64,000 nucleotides of DNA from Pseudoxanthomonas japonensis (GTDB lineage Bacteria > Pseudomonadota > Gammaproteobacteria > Xanthomonadales > Xanthomonadaceae): NCBI RefSeq assembly GCF_010093445.1, contig NZ_PDWW01000001.1, positions 62,001 to 126,000 of the forward strand. The letters are read 5' to 3'. This document shows positions 54,752-63,458 of the stretch, piece after piece. Every line of letters begins with the position of its first letter. Position 1 is the first letter of the stretch. The notes under the pieces are model-generated. The model had not been told where the DNA came from and ran no database searches. It was given only the letters and a program-made list of their open reading frames with translations. Made by a program: the position numbers and the translations under genes.

Positions 54752-56067
54752 GGAGGCGAGTCCGCCATGATGCCGCGTTCCGGCACGGCCGTCGCCGCCC
54801 GACGCGCGATCCCCACCCGGTACCCGGCCAGGGCGTAGTACAGGATGTACAGGTAGGCCGGAATGGCCAGTGCGGCGAACACCGCCTGGAAGTCGTAGTG
54901 CTGCTTCAGCACCGCGAACGCCTGCGGCAGGATGGCGCCACCGGCGATGCCCATGATCAGCAGGGCCGAGCCGGTTTCTGTGTGCCGCCCGAGTCCTTTG
55001 ATCGCCAGCGGAAAGATCGCCGGCCACATCATGGCGTTGGCGAAGCCGAGCGCCGCGACGAAGCCGACCGACACATAGCCGTGGGTCAGCAGTGCGCCCA
55101 ATGCGAACAGCACGCCCAGCGTGGCGGAGATGGCGAGATAGCGCTCCTGCGAGACGAAGCGCGGGATCGCCACCAGGCCTGCCAGATAGCCCAGCAGCAT
55201 CGCCGTCAGCGTGAACGAGGTGAAGAACTTGGTCTGGTCCAGCGACAGGCCGAAACCCTTGCCGTAGGCGCCGATGGCGTCGCCCGCCAACACCTCCACG
55301 CCGACGTAGAGGAACAGGCACAGCACGCCCAGCCACAGGTGCGGGAAGCGCGACAGGCCGCGTTCGCCTTCGGCCGCATCGGCTACCGGCGCTGCGTTCG
55401 CCTCCGATGGCTTCACGTCCGGCAGCGGCGAGAACAGGATGCCGATCGCGACCACCACCAGGATGCCCGCCATCACCAGGTAGGGCAGGTGGATCTTCGC
55501 CGCGAACGCATCCAGCAACACCGCCTTGCCGGCGGCATCCGCAGCCTCGACCTGCGCGGCCAGGTTGCCCACGCCGTGCAGCACCAGCGTGCCGAGCACG
55601 AGCGGCGCGAGGATCCCGGCGACCTTGTTGCAGATCCCCATCAGCGCGATGCGCTGCGCGGCGCTCTCGATGGGGCCGAGGATGCTGACGTAGGGGTTCA
55701 CCGCGGTCTGCAGCAGCGCCAGGCCGCCGCCGATGACGAACAGGCCGGACAGCGCGCCCGGGTACCAGCGCTGCGTCGAGAACTCGCCGAACATCGCCGC
55801 ACCGACCGCCATGACGAACAGGCTGGCCGCCAGGCCCTTCTTCATGCCCGTGCGCTTGAGCAGCGCCGCCGCCGGCAACGCCAGGAAGAAGTACGACAGG
55901 TAGAACACCATCAGCACGAGGAAGGCGTTCACCTCGTCCAGATCGAAGGCGAGCTGCACGAACGTGATCAGCGGCCCGTTGATCCAGGTGAAGAAGCCGA
56001 TGATGAAGAACAGCACGCCGACGATGGCGAGCGAGCGGAACGGGCTGGAGCCGGTGACGGTGGTCAT
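54748..56067 (-). CDS. nagP: NagP-type GlcNAc permease (MFS, FucP-like)
   Basis: A 439-residue inner-membrane transporter with 12 helices, of the fucose/glucose/galactose permease branch of the MFS. Features are FFIIGFFTWINGPLITFVQLAFDLDEVNAFLVLMVFYLSYFFLALPAAALL, KKGLAASLFVMAVGA and GNAMMWPAIFPLAIKGLG-like FANAMMWPAIFPLAIKGLGRHTETGSALLIMGIAGGAILPQ. The branch carries sugar-H+ symporters. Its location at the head of nagR-nagB-nagA makes GlcNAc the likely substrate. A NagR-type palindrome lies about 52 bp before its ATG. Confidence 0.93.
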   Translation of the reverse strand: MTTVTGSSPFRSLAIVGVLFFIIGFFTWINGPLITFVQLAFDLDEVNAFLVLMVFYLSYFFLALPAAALLKRTGMKKGLAASLFVMAVGAAMFGEFSTQRWYPGALSGLFVIGGGLALLQTAVNPYVSILGPIESAAQRIALMGICNKVAGILAPLVLGTLVLHGVGNLAAQVEAADAAGKAVLLDAFAAKIHLPYLVMAGILVVVAIGILFSPLPDVKPSEANAAPVADAAEGERGLSRFPHLWLGVLCLFLYVGVEVLAGDAIGAYGKGFGLSLDQTKFFTSFTLTAMLLGYLAGLVAIPRFVSQERYLAISATLGVLFALGALLTHGYVSVGFVAALGFANAMMWPAIFPLAIKGLGRHTETGSALLIMGIAGGAILPQAFAVLKQHYDFQAVFAALAIPAYLYILYYALAGYRVGIARRAATAVPERGIMADSPP

Positions 56068-56115
56068 GAGATCCCCTTGGACTGGCGATGCTTGGCGCCA
56101 GAGCGTCGGGCATCG

Positions 56116-56131
56116 GGAACAACGTTGTCAA
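56116..56131. promoter_or_regulatory. Predicted NagR operator before nagP
   Basis: The palindromic core ACAACGTTGT (56119-56128), followed by CAAA on its right side, matches the LacI-type site upstream of the glucokinase-like gene. It is about 52 bp before the nagP start, so it is well placed to overlap the nag promoter. Confidence 0.7.
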
Positions 56132-56362
56132 AGCCAATCAGTGAAACCGGGTATTGCCGCCGCCCTTGCCACGCTGGAACCACCCCATCGACGGCAACAG
56201 CCTCGTGCATTGCAGCATCAAGTCTCGCAGGACTTGCCCGGATTCCCCCTTCCAATTCAATAATTAACGCTATATGTGAGTGCAATGGCTCGCTGAATAC
56301 GGAGATTGTTTCCGTTTCACGACACCCACATGCCGGCGGAACGCCTATTTCATGACAGAGCC

Positions 56363-56378
56363 TTGACAACGTTGTCAA
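56363..56378. promoter_or_regulatory. Predicted NagR operator before the kinase gene
   Basis: TTGACAACGTTGTCAA is a perfect 16-base palindrome sharing the ACAACGTTGT core of the site at 56119-56128. Central CG with dyad arms is the LacI-family operator form. The first six bases read TTGACA, so the operator may double as a -35 element, but no -10 with normal spacing was found. It is 66-81 bp before the chosen GTG start of the kinase gene. Confidence 0.75.
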
Positions 56379-56443
56379 ACACTTTCCACACTCCGGCCAT
56401 ATCGGGATGCCTGCGTCCCGGCCGCGAACATGTGGGGAGACGT

Positions 56444-57478
56444 GTGGTCGCCATAGCCAATCCAATGCCGACGGATGCCATCAGCGGGGCGCACGACGCC
56501 TTCATCGCGGCGGATGTCGGCGGCACCCACGTCCGGATCGGCCTGGTCCGCGGCAGCCGCGATCCGGGCCAACCGGTCAGCGTGCTGGAGTACCGCAAGT
56601 ACGCCTGCGCCGACCACGCCGGCCTGGGCGAAATCGTCGCCGACTTCCTTGCCTCCCTGGGCACGACCCGGATGGCGCGCGCGGTGATCGCCAGCGCCGG
56701 TTATGCGCTTGAAGACGGCACCGTCATCACCAACAACCTGCCCTGGCGGCTGTCGCCGGCCGAACTGCGCACGCAGCTGGGGTTCGACGACGTCCGCCTG
56801 GTCAACGATTTCGAAGCCGTGGCGCACGCCGCCGCGCAGATGGATGCCAGCGAGGTACTGCAGCTGACCGGACCGGCCATCGCGCCGAAGCACGGTCCCA
56901 CGCTGATCCTCGGCCCAGGCACCGGTCTCGGCGCCGCCGTCTGGATCCCCACCGGCAAGCGCGCCGTCGTACTGGCCACCGAAGCCGGCCAGGCCGCACT
57001 CACCGCCGGCAACGCGCTGGAAATGGCGCTGCTCGCCGAGATGCTGAAGACGCGCACGCACGTGCCGGTCGAACAGGCGCTGTCCGGCCCCGGCCTGATG
57101 AACCTCTACACCGCGCTGTGCGCCGTGCGCGGCGTGGCGCCGTCGCCCTACACCCACCCGGGCCAGATCACCGCCGCCGCGCAGTCGGGCGACGACGCGC
57201 TGGCCCGCGAAAGCCTGGAGGTGTTCTGCGGCCTGCTCGGCAGCGTGGTCGGCGACATGGCGCTGCTCTACGGCGTGCAGGGCGGCGTGTACCTCGCCGG
57301 CGGCATCCTGCCGAAGATCCGCGATGTCCTGATCGGCAGCAGCTTCGTGCCTCGGTTCCTCAACAAGGGATCGATGCGCGAAGCGCTGGAACGCATTCCC
57401 GTGAAGCTGGTGGAGCACGGGCAACTGGGGGTGATCGGCGCGGCACGGTGGTACCTGGAACACCAGCAGGGCGAGTGA
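56444..57478 (+). CDS. glk: Glucokinase (Glk-type hexokinase), probably for GlcNAc/glucose
   Basis: A 344-residue ATP-dependent hexose kinase of the bacterial Glk family: AADVGGTHVRIGLV (phosphate loop), ASAGYALEDGTVITNNLPW, LVNDFEAVAHA (catalytic Asp), LGPGTGLGAAVW, and GGILPKIRDVL near the end. In Xanthomonas-type nag regulons a kinase of this group phosphorylates GlcNAc; glucose is also possible. A GTG at 56444 has a GGGGAG site five bases upstream, so I prefer it; ATG 56465 is the alternative. Longer frames would run through the operator at 56363. It diverges from nagP over 376 bp; apart from the operators and an AT-rich patch (56255-56275), nothing else is seen in that spacer. Confidence 0.9.
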   Translation: MVAIANPMPTDAISGAHDAFIAADVGGTHVRIGLVRGSRDPGQPVSVLEYRKYACADHAGLGEIVADFLASLGTTRMARAVIASAGYALEDGTVITNNLPWRLSPAELRTQLGFDDVRLVNDFEAVAHAAAQMDASEVLQLTGPAIAPKHGPTLILGPGTGLGAAVWIPTGKRAVVLATEAGQAALTAGNALEMALLAEMLKTRTHVPVEQALSGPGLMNLYTALCAVRGVAPSPYTHPGQITAAAQSGDDALARESLEVFCGLLGSVVGDMALLYGVQGGVYLAGGILPKIRDVLIGSSFVPRFLNKGSMREALERIPVKLVEHGQLGVIGAARWYLEHQQGE

Positions 57479-57617
57479 CAACACGCGCCGGTACAGGCGC
57501 ATGCGGTAGCGGCGACGTCAGGGCTGGCGCGCCGACGATGGAACAACGCGACACCAGGCACGGCGGAACAGCGCGAGCGATGGCTGCCGACACTCAAGCA
57601 GATCGGAGAGAGACACC

Positions 57618-60344
57618 ATGAAGTACCGCAGATCCATCCTTTCGGCCACCATCGTGACGTGCCTCGCCATGGCCGTGCACGCGCAGGCACAGGAAGCCGC
57701 GACGGCCCCCGACGCGACCGACCTCGATACCGTGGTCGTCACCGGTATCCGCGGCAGTATCGAGAAGGCGCTCGACGCCAAGCGCGACGCCGCCACCCAC
57801 GTCGAAGTCGTCACCGCCGAAGACGTCGGCAAGCTGCCGGCCAAGAACGTGGCCGACACACTGCGCCAGTTGCCGGGCGTCAACATCGCCTCCTCCAGCG
57901 CCAGCGAAGGCGGCTTCGACGAAGCCGACCGCGTCAGCCTGCGCGGCACCAACCCCAGCCTCACCCAGACGCTGGTCAACGGCCACACCATCGGCACCGG
58001 CGACTGGTTCGTGCTCAGCCAGGTCGGCAACGTCGGCCGCAGCGTGAGCTACTCGCTGTACCCGTCCGAGATCGTCGACCGCGTCGTCGTCCACAAGACC
58101 TCCGAAGCGAAGCTGGTCGAAGGCGGCACCGCCGGCTCGGTCAACATCATCACCCGCCGTCCGCTGCAGTTCGCCGAGCCGCTCACGATCCAGGGTTCGA
58201 TCGGCGCCGTGCACTCCGACCTGCCGGGCGATACCAAGCCGCAGCTCGATGCGCTGCTCAACTGGCGCAACGAAGAACGTACCGCGGGTTTCATGGTGCA
58301 GGTGTTCAATGAAGAGCGCAGCCTGCGCCGCGATGGCCAGGAAGTGGTGGGCGGCTACGGTGCGATCCCCAGGTTCGAGGCGGACGGCGTCACCCCGACG
58401 CCAGTGTCCATAAGCAACCCCGAACTGGTGGGCGCCCTGTATCCCAACCTGATCGGTGCCGCCTTCTTCGAACAAGTGCGCAAGCGCAAGGGCGGTGTGG
58501 CCAATATCGAGGCCAAGGTCACCGACAACCTGACCCTGAACGTCAACGCTTTCTACTCGAAGCTGGAGGCCGACAACTACAACCGCAACTACATGATGTG
58601 GGCCAGCCAGTTCGTCAGGCTGGCACCCAGCAGTTACACGCTCCAGAACGGTGTAGTGACCAATGCGGTCTATGCTCCTGTGACCGGCGGCAGCAGCGTC
58701 ACCCCCTACGGCGTGTACGACATGATCTCGCGCCCGGGTGCGGAGTCGACGTCGAAGTACATCGCACTCGATGCGGAGTGGAACGCCAGCGACGCGCTGA
58801 AGTTCGTCTTCCAGCTCGGCTCCACCAAGGGCAACGGCAGCAGTCCTACCCAGGACGTGCTGGAAACCGGCATCGCCGGCAATGCCGGCGCGAGCTGGAG
58901 CATGAACGGCGTCAGCAATCCCATCGACTGGTCGCTGGGCGGCACCAATACCGCGGCGAACCACCTGCCGCAGAGCGGCTGGATCTTCGGCGCCCAGGGC
59001 ATCGACGTGCTGGACAAGGAAGACTGGGCCTCGGCCGACGGCCAGTTCTTCTTCGACGGCGACACGCTGTCGTCGCTGGATTTCGGCTATCGCTACGCCA
59101 CGCACGAGCGCAGCAACGACTTCTCGCTCGCCCAGGGCCCGAACTGGGCAAGCAACTGGCAGGACATCACCGCCTATCCGGGCGCGGGCGGTGCGTATCC
59201 GGGCGACTTCGGCGTGGGCGGCAACGTGCCGTCAGGCATCTGGTACTACACGCCCGCCCAACTGGCAGAGATCAATGCCCGCTTCGCCAACCGCAACAAC
59301 CCGGAGCGCTTCTATTTCTCCGACGTTTACGGCGTGAACGAGGACATCAATGCCGTCTATGCCCAGCTGAACTTCCGTGGTGACCGCTGGAGTGGCAACG
59401 CCGGCCTGCGCTACGTGCGTACGCAGACGGACGTGCACTACAACCAAGGACTTCTGCCCAACTCCGGCATTCCTGGCGCAGTTGTGGGCTCGGCCTTCGG
59501 CGATTACCTGCCGGTCGTGGTCAACAACGACTACAACGAGTTGCTGCCCAGCGTGAACTTCAAGTTCGAACTGACCGACAATCTGGTGGCGCGCGTGTCG
59601 GGCAGCAAGACCATGACCCGTCCGGATTTCTCGGCGCTGGCTGGCTCGCTGACGCTGAACGACCTGACACACGAAGGCAGCGGCGGCAATCCGAACCTTG
59701 ACCCGCTGGTCTCCACCAACTTCGATGCCTCGCTGGAGTGGTACTTCGCTCCTCGCGCCCTGCTGTCCGCCAGCGTGTTCTCGATGGACATGGATGGCTA
59801 TGTCGACTTCGACAACGTCGTCGTCCAGTACAAGGACCAGCAGGCCAGCCAGGCCGCGGGCACCGACGTGTACAGCGACTACCTGGTGTCGATCCCGGTC
59901 AACTCGAACGGCAAGGCCCGTGGTCTGGAGCTGACCTACGAGCAGCCGATCGGCGAGAATTTCGGCATCAACGCCAACTACACCTACGTGGATGGCGAGG
60001 CGGACGGCGGCAAGCCGCTCAACGGCACCTCCGAGAACACCTACAACTTCTCCGCGTGGTACGAGAACGCGCGCTTCAATGCCCGCGTCAATTACAGCTA
60101 TCGCAGTTCGTTCTATGCCGGCGTCAGCCGTACCGACAACTTCTACCAGGACGACTTCGCCACGGTATCGGCATCGCTGGGCTTCAAGGCGACCGACTGG
60201 CTGACGATCAGCCTGGATGGCCTGAACCTCAACGATCCCAAGCTGAAGTACTACACCGAGAACGATGCGGTTCCCGGTTACCTGCCGCACGCCTTCTATA
60301 CCAATGGCCGTCAGTACTACCTGAACTTCCGCTTCAAGTTCTGA
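57618..60344 (+). CDS. TonB-dependent receptor (chito-oligosaccharide type)
   Basis: A 908-residue outer-membrane receptor. Its signal peptide is MKYRRSILSATIVTCLAMAVHAQAQ, then the TonB box/plug DTVVVTGIRGSIEKALDAKRDAATHVEVVTAEDVGKLPAKNVADTLRQLPGVNIAS. Near the end of the plug are VSLRGTNPSLTQTLVNGHTI and EGGTAGSVNIITRRPL. The C-terminus (YYLNFRFKF) ends in Phe for barrel assembly. It follows the NagR-controlled kinase by 139 bp, and a closely related receptor follows it, so import of GlcNAc oligomers is the likely task. A GGAGAGAG ribosome site precedes the ATG. Confidence 0.92.
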   Translation: MKYRRSILSATIVTCLAMAVHAQAQEAATAPDATDLDTVVVTGIRGSIEKALDAKRDAATHVEVVTAEDVGKLPAKNVADTLRQLPGVNIASSSASEGGFDEADRVSLRGTNPSLTQTLVNGHTIGTGDWFVLSQVGNVGRSVSYSLYPSEIVDRVVVHKTSEAKLVEGGTAGSVNIITRRPLQFAEPLTIQGSIGAVHSDLPGDTKPQLDALLNWRNEERTAGFMVQVFNEERSLRRDGQEVVGGYGAIPRFEADGVTPTPVSISNPELVGALYPNLIGAAFFEQVRKRKGGVANIEAKVTDNLTLNVNAFYSKLEADNYNRNYMMWASQFVRLAPSSYTLQNGVVTNAVYAPVTGGSSVTPYGVYDMISRPGAESTSKYIALDAEWNASDALKFVFQLGSTKGNGSSPTQDVLETGIAGNAGASWSMNGVSNPIDWSLGGTNTAANHLPQSGWIFGAQGIDVLDKEDWASADGQFFFDGDTLSSLDFGYRYATHERSNDFSLAQGPNWASNWQDITAYPGAGGAYPGDFGVGGNVPSGIWYYTPAQLAEINARFANRNNPERFYFSDVYGVNEDINAVYAQLNFRGDRWSGNAGLRYVRTQTDVHYNQGLLPNSGIPGAVVGSAFGDYLPVVVNNDYNELLPSVNFKFELTDNLVARVSGSKTMTRPDFSALAGSLTLNDLTHEGSGGNPNLDPLVSTNFDASLEWYFAPRALLSASVFSMDMDGYVDFDNVVVQYKDQQASQAAGTDVYSDYLVSIPVNSNGKARGLELTYEQPIGENFGINANYTYVDGEADGGKPLNGTSENTYNFSAWYENARFNARVNYSYRSSFYAGVSRTDNFYQDDFATVSASLGFKATDWLTISLDGLNLNDPKLKYYTENDAVPGYLPHAFYTNGRQYYLNFRFKF

Positions 60345-60355
60345 TCCACGCACCA

Positions 60356-60383
60356 CCACCGGCAGGCGCAGGCCTGCCGGTGG
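60356..60383. terminator. Hairpin between tandem TonB receptors
   Basis: A perfect 12-bp stem, CCACCGGCAGGC/GCCTGCCGGTGG, with a four-base loop lies 12 bp after the first receptor stop. There is no U-tract, so it may work as a partial terminator or mRNA stabiliser. Confidence 0.6.
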
Positions 60384-60568
60384 CGTTCCAACGCGACACG
60401 CACGGCGCACCGCCGTGATACCGGCGCCCCCGCGCCGGCATGGGAGAAAGACCAGGGGAGCGCCGGGACAGGCGCATCACGGGCAGGGCGTGGGGACGCC
60501 ACCCGGTACATCGCAGGCGGCCGCAGGACCGGGCCGCATATTCTTCGAGCAATGATGGGAGAGACATC

Positions 60569-63358
60569 ATGAAGCATCGCAAGACCGTTCTATCCGCGGC
60601 CATCGTCACGTGTCTGGGCTTCGCCGTTCACGCGCAGGCGCAGGAAGCGGTCGCACCTGCTGCACCGAACACCGCGGACGCATCCGAACTCGACCGCGTG
60701 GTCGTTGTGGGCATCCGCGGAAGCCTCAAGCAGGCGATCGACACCAAGCGCGATGCCGACTCCATCATCGACGTGGTCACCGCCGAGGACGTGGGCAAGT
60801 TCCCCGCGACCAACGTGGCGGAAGCCATCACCATCATTCCCGGCGTCACCATCGACAAGGCGTTCGGACAGGGCGAGAAGGTCAGCATCCTGGGCACCGA
60901 TCCCGCCCTGAACCGCACGCTGCTCAACGGGCAGACGATGGCGTCGGCGGACTGGTTCATCAGCGACCAGCCGGGGCGCACGTTCAACTACTCGCTCCTC
61001 GCGCCGCAGCTCGTCAACAAGGTGGAGGTCTACAAGTCGCCGGAAGCGCACATCGACGAAGGTTCCGTCGGCGGCACGGTGATCATCAGCACGCGCAAGC
61101 CGCTTGACCTGGAGAAAACCACGATCTCCGGGCAGATCGGCTATCTCTACAACGACCGCATCGAGGACGGCGACCCACAGGCATCGGTACTGTTCGGCTG
61201 GAAGAACCAAGCCGAAAACTTCGGCTTGATCCTGACGGCGCAAAGTTCGGAAGAAGGCATCCGTCGCGACGGCATCGAGTCGTATGGCACCGTCACGGCG
61301 CTCGACTACCGTGACGGCCTTGGCGGCGGCGGCTCGGTCAACAACCGCCCGATGGACTGGGGCATCGGCGCGCCCAAGCCACAGATCTGCGTTGACGCCT
61401 GCGAAGACACCCTGCAGAACAATCTCACTGCAGTCGGCCCGAACTCGTTGAGCGCCCACTACTTCGAGCAGACCCGCAAGCGCGATACGGTCTCTCTGGC
61501 ATTGCAGTTCAAGCCGACCGACAAGCTGGATATCGAGTTCAACGCGCTTGACGTGTCCGCCGACTACGACAACATGAGCCACTCCATGTTCGCCTTCATG
61601 GGCAACGCGTGGAATGGCCTGATGAACCTCACCGACGTGACGGTGGATGGCGGCGTCATCACCCGCGGCACGTTCGACAACGCGCTGGTGGTCTACGACC
61701 TGATCAATCGCCAGGCGACGGTGGATACCGACTCGTACGACCTGAAAGCTACCTGGAACGACGAACGCTGGTTCGCGTCCGCGCATGTCGGCCGCTCCAA
61801 GGCCACGGGTGGCACGGGGCGCCAAGTATATGGCGAATTCCTCAACTGGTCGGACTATACCTACGACATCAGCGGCAACCCGACCCTGACCTTCAGCGGA
61901 TCCAATCCCTTCACCGATCCCTCCGCGTTCCAGATCGACGGCGGCTGGGCGGGCGCATCGGGCAGTCCGGAGAACAGTGACTGGAACACAGGCTGGGGCG
62001 GCAACATCGTCTTCAAGCCCACCTGGGACGAAGAGAAGTACGCGCAGGTTGATTTCGGTGTCCGCTTCGACTCGCCGATCTACCAGGTCCGGTTTGGCGC
62101 CAAGCGCCGGGAGCATGAGACGGGCCAGCGCATGGGCGGCGTCTCGCTGGCGACCGTCGCAGGCTATGGCAATGCCTTGGCATCGGAGTTCGATCCGCGG
62201 CCGCTCCCCAGCAACTACCTGAGCGGGTTCCACAACACGGGCGACCTGGCCAACCGTTTCACCATCGACGGCTGGGCGCTGGCCGATTACATCCTGAGCG
62301 GCGACTGGCTCGCACCGTGGCAGACGATGCCGGAGCCAGGCACGTTCAACGATCCCTCATTCGTCTCCAACACCTGGACCGTCACCGAGGACGTCAACGC
62401 TGCCTACGCGCAAGCGGACTACAGCTGGAACGGCCTGCGCGGCAACTTCGGTGTGCGCTTCGTGCAGACCGAGTCCAACAGCCTTGGCTGGCAGTGCACC
62501 ACCGGCACCGTTTGCGCCGCCGACGGCTACGAGCAGATCAGCGTCCGCAAGAAGTACAACAACGTCCTGCCCAATCTGAATGTCGCCTATGACCTCGCCA
62601 ATGACGTGGTATTGCGCGCATCGGCGGCAAAGGTCATCGCGCGGCCGAACTACGGCGACATGTCCAATTACCTGTGGCTGGGTCCGCAGACGCTCACCGG
62701 CGGCGGCGGCAATCCGGACTTGGACCCCTACGAATCGAACAATTACGACTTCTCGGCCGAGTGGTACTTCAACGAGAACTCGATCCTGGCGGGTACTGTG
62801 TTCTACAAGGATGTGTCCAACTACATCCTTTCCACGACCGGACTGGAAACCCACTTCAACCAGTCAACCGGCTCCGACTCCCAGTTCGTCATCTCGCGTC
62901 CGCGCAATGCGGGCAGTGCGAGTATCAAGGGCTTCTCCGCTGCCTTCCAGCAGACTTTCGACAATGGCCTGGGCGTCCTTGCCAACTACACGTACGCCGA
63001 TGCCGAGGCCGACAACGGGGACCAGTTGCCGTTCAGCTCCAAGAGCCAGGTCAACATCAGTCCGTTCTTCGAAGGCGATCGCTGGACCGCCCGCGTGACC
63101 TATTCATGGCGTTCGAAGTACTACACGCAGGTCGACCGCGGCAACTACCTGGTCACCGACGACTACGACTCGCTGGACGCGAGCCTGTCGTTCAAGATCA
63201 ACGACCGTCTTAGCCTGAGCCTGGATGGCATGAACCTGCTCGACACCGAGTACTACACCTACGCCGAAGTACCGGGCATCGCCAACACCGAGAAGCTGGT
63301 GCGTGGCAGCTACCGCACCGGCCGCCGCTACATGGCCTCGCTGCGCTTCCAGTTCTGA
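60569..63358 (+). CDS. TonB-dependent receptor, second tandem copy
   Basis: A 929-residue paralogue of the receptor just upstream. The signal peptide (MKHRKTVLSAAIVTCLGFAVHAQAQ) differs from its neighbour by a few residues. The plug (RVVVVGIRGSLKQAIDTKRDADSIIDVVTAEDVGKFPATNVAEAITIIPGVTI) is also similar, but the loops diverge, with VSILGTDPALNRTLLNGQTMAS and EGSVGGTVIISTRKPL. The C-terminus MASLRFQF ends in Phe. A GGGAGAGACATC leader before the ATG resembles the one of the first receptor. Different ligand length or type is likely. A strong terminator follows at 63392-63424. Confidence 0.92.
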   Translation: MKHRKTVLSAAIVTCLGFAVHAQAQEAVAPAAPNTADASELDRVVVVGIRGSLKQAIDTKRDADSIIDVVTAEDVGKFPATNVAEAITIIPGVTIDKAFGQGEKVSILGTDPALNRTLLNGQTMASADWFISDQPGRTFNYSLLAPQLVNKVEVYKSPEAHIDEGSVGGTVIISTRKPLDLEKTTISGQIGYLYNDRIEDGDPQASVLFGWKNQAENFGLILTAQSSEEGIRRDGIESYGTVTALDYRDGLGGGGSVNNRPMDWGIGAPKPQICVDACEDTLQNNLTAVGPNSLSAHYFEQTRKRDTVSLALQFKPTDKLDIEFNALDVSADYDNMSHSMFAFMGNAWNGLMNLTDVTVDGGVITRGTFDNALVVYDLINRQATVDTDSYDLKATWNDERWFASAHVGRSKATGGTGRQVYGEFLNWSDYTYDISGNPTLTFSGSNPFTDPSAFQIDGGWAGASGSPENSDWNTGWGGNIVFKPTWDEEKYAQVDFGVRFDSPIYQVRFGAKRREHETGQRMGGVSLATVAGYGNALASEFDPRPLPSNYLSGFHNTGDLANRFTIDGWALADYILSGDWLAPWQTMPEPGTFNDPSFVSNTWTVTEDVNAAYAQADYSWNGLRGNFGVRFVQTESNSLGWQCTTGTVCAADGYEQISVRKKYNNVLPNLNVAYDLANDVVLRASAAKVIARPNYGDMSNYLWLGPQTLTGGGGNPDLDPYESNNYDFSAEWYFNENSILAGTVFYKDVSNYILSTTGLETHFNQSTGSDSQFVISRPRNAGSASIKGFSAAFQQTFDNGLGVLANYTYADAEADNGDQLPFSSKSQVNISPFFEGDRWTARVTYSWRSKYYTQVDRGNYLVTDDYDSLDASLSFKINDRLSLSLDGMNLLDTEYYTYAEVPGIANTEKLVRGSYRTGRRYMASLRFQF

Positions 63359-63391
63359 TCTCTCCACCGATGTAGTTCTTTGCTTCCCTCA

Positions 63392-63424
63392 CGGGCCTGG
63401 ACTTGTCCGGGCCCGCTTTTTTTT
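63392..63424 (+). terminator. Rho-independent terminator after the second TonB receptor
   Basis: CGGGCCTGGAC pairs with GTCCGGGCCCG (one G-U pair, two-base loop) and is followed by eight T residues. It ends the receptor transcript just before the hexosaminidase gene. Confidence 0.9.
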
Positions 63425-63458
63425 GGGCATGCTGTGCCCATCGCTACCGAGGACACCG

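Noticed and set aside
54748-56067. L-fucose permease
   Set aside because: The fold is FucP-like, but the operon contains nagR, nagB-II, nagA and nagX, so GlcNAc is the better-supported substrate.
56363-56368. TTGACA as a firm -35 box for the kinase gene
   Set aside because: No -10 lies at 16-18 bp. The bases are fully explained by the 16-base operator palindrome.
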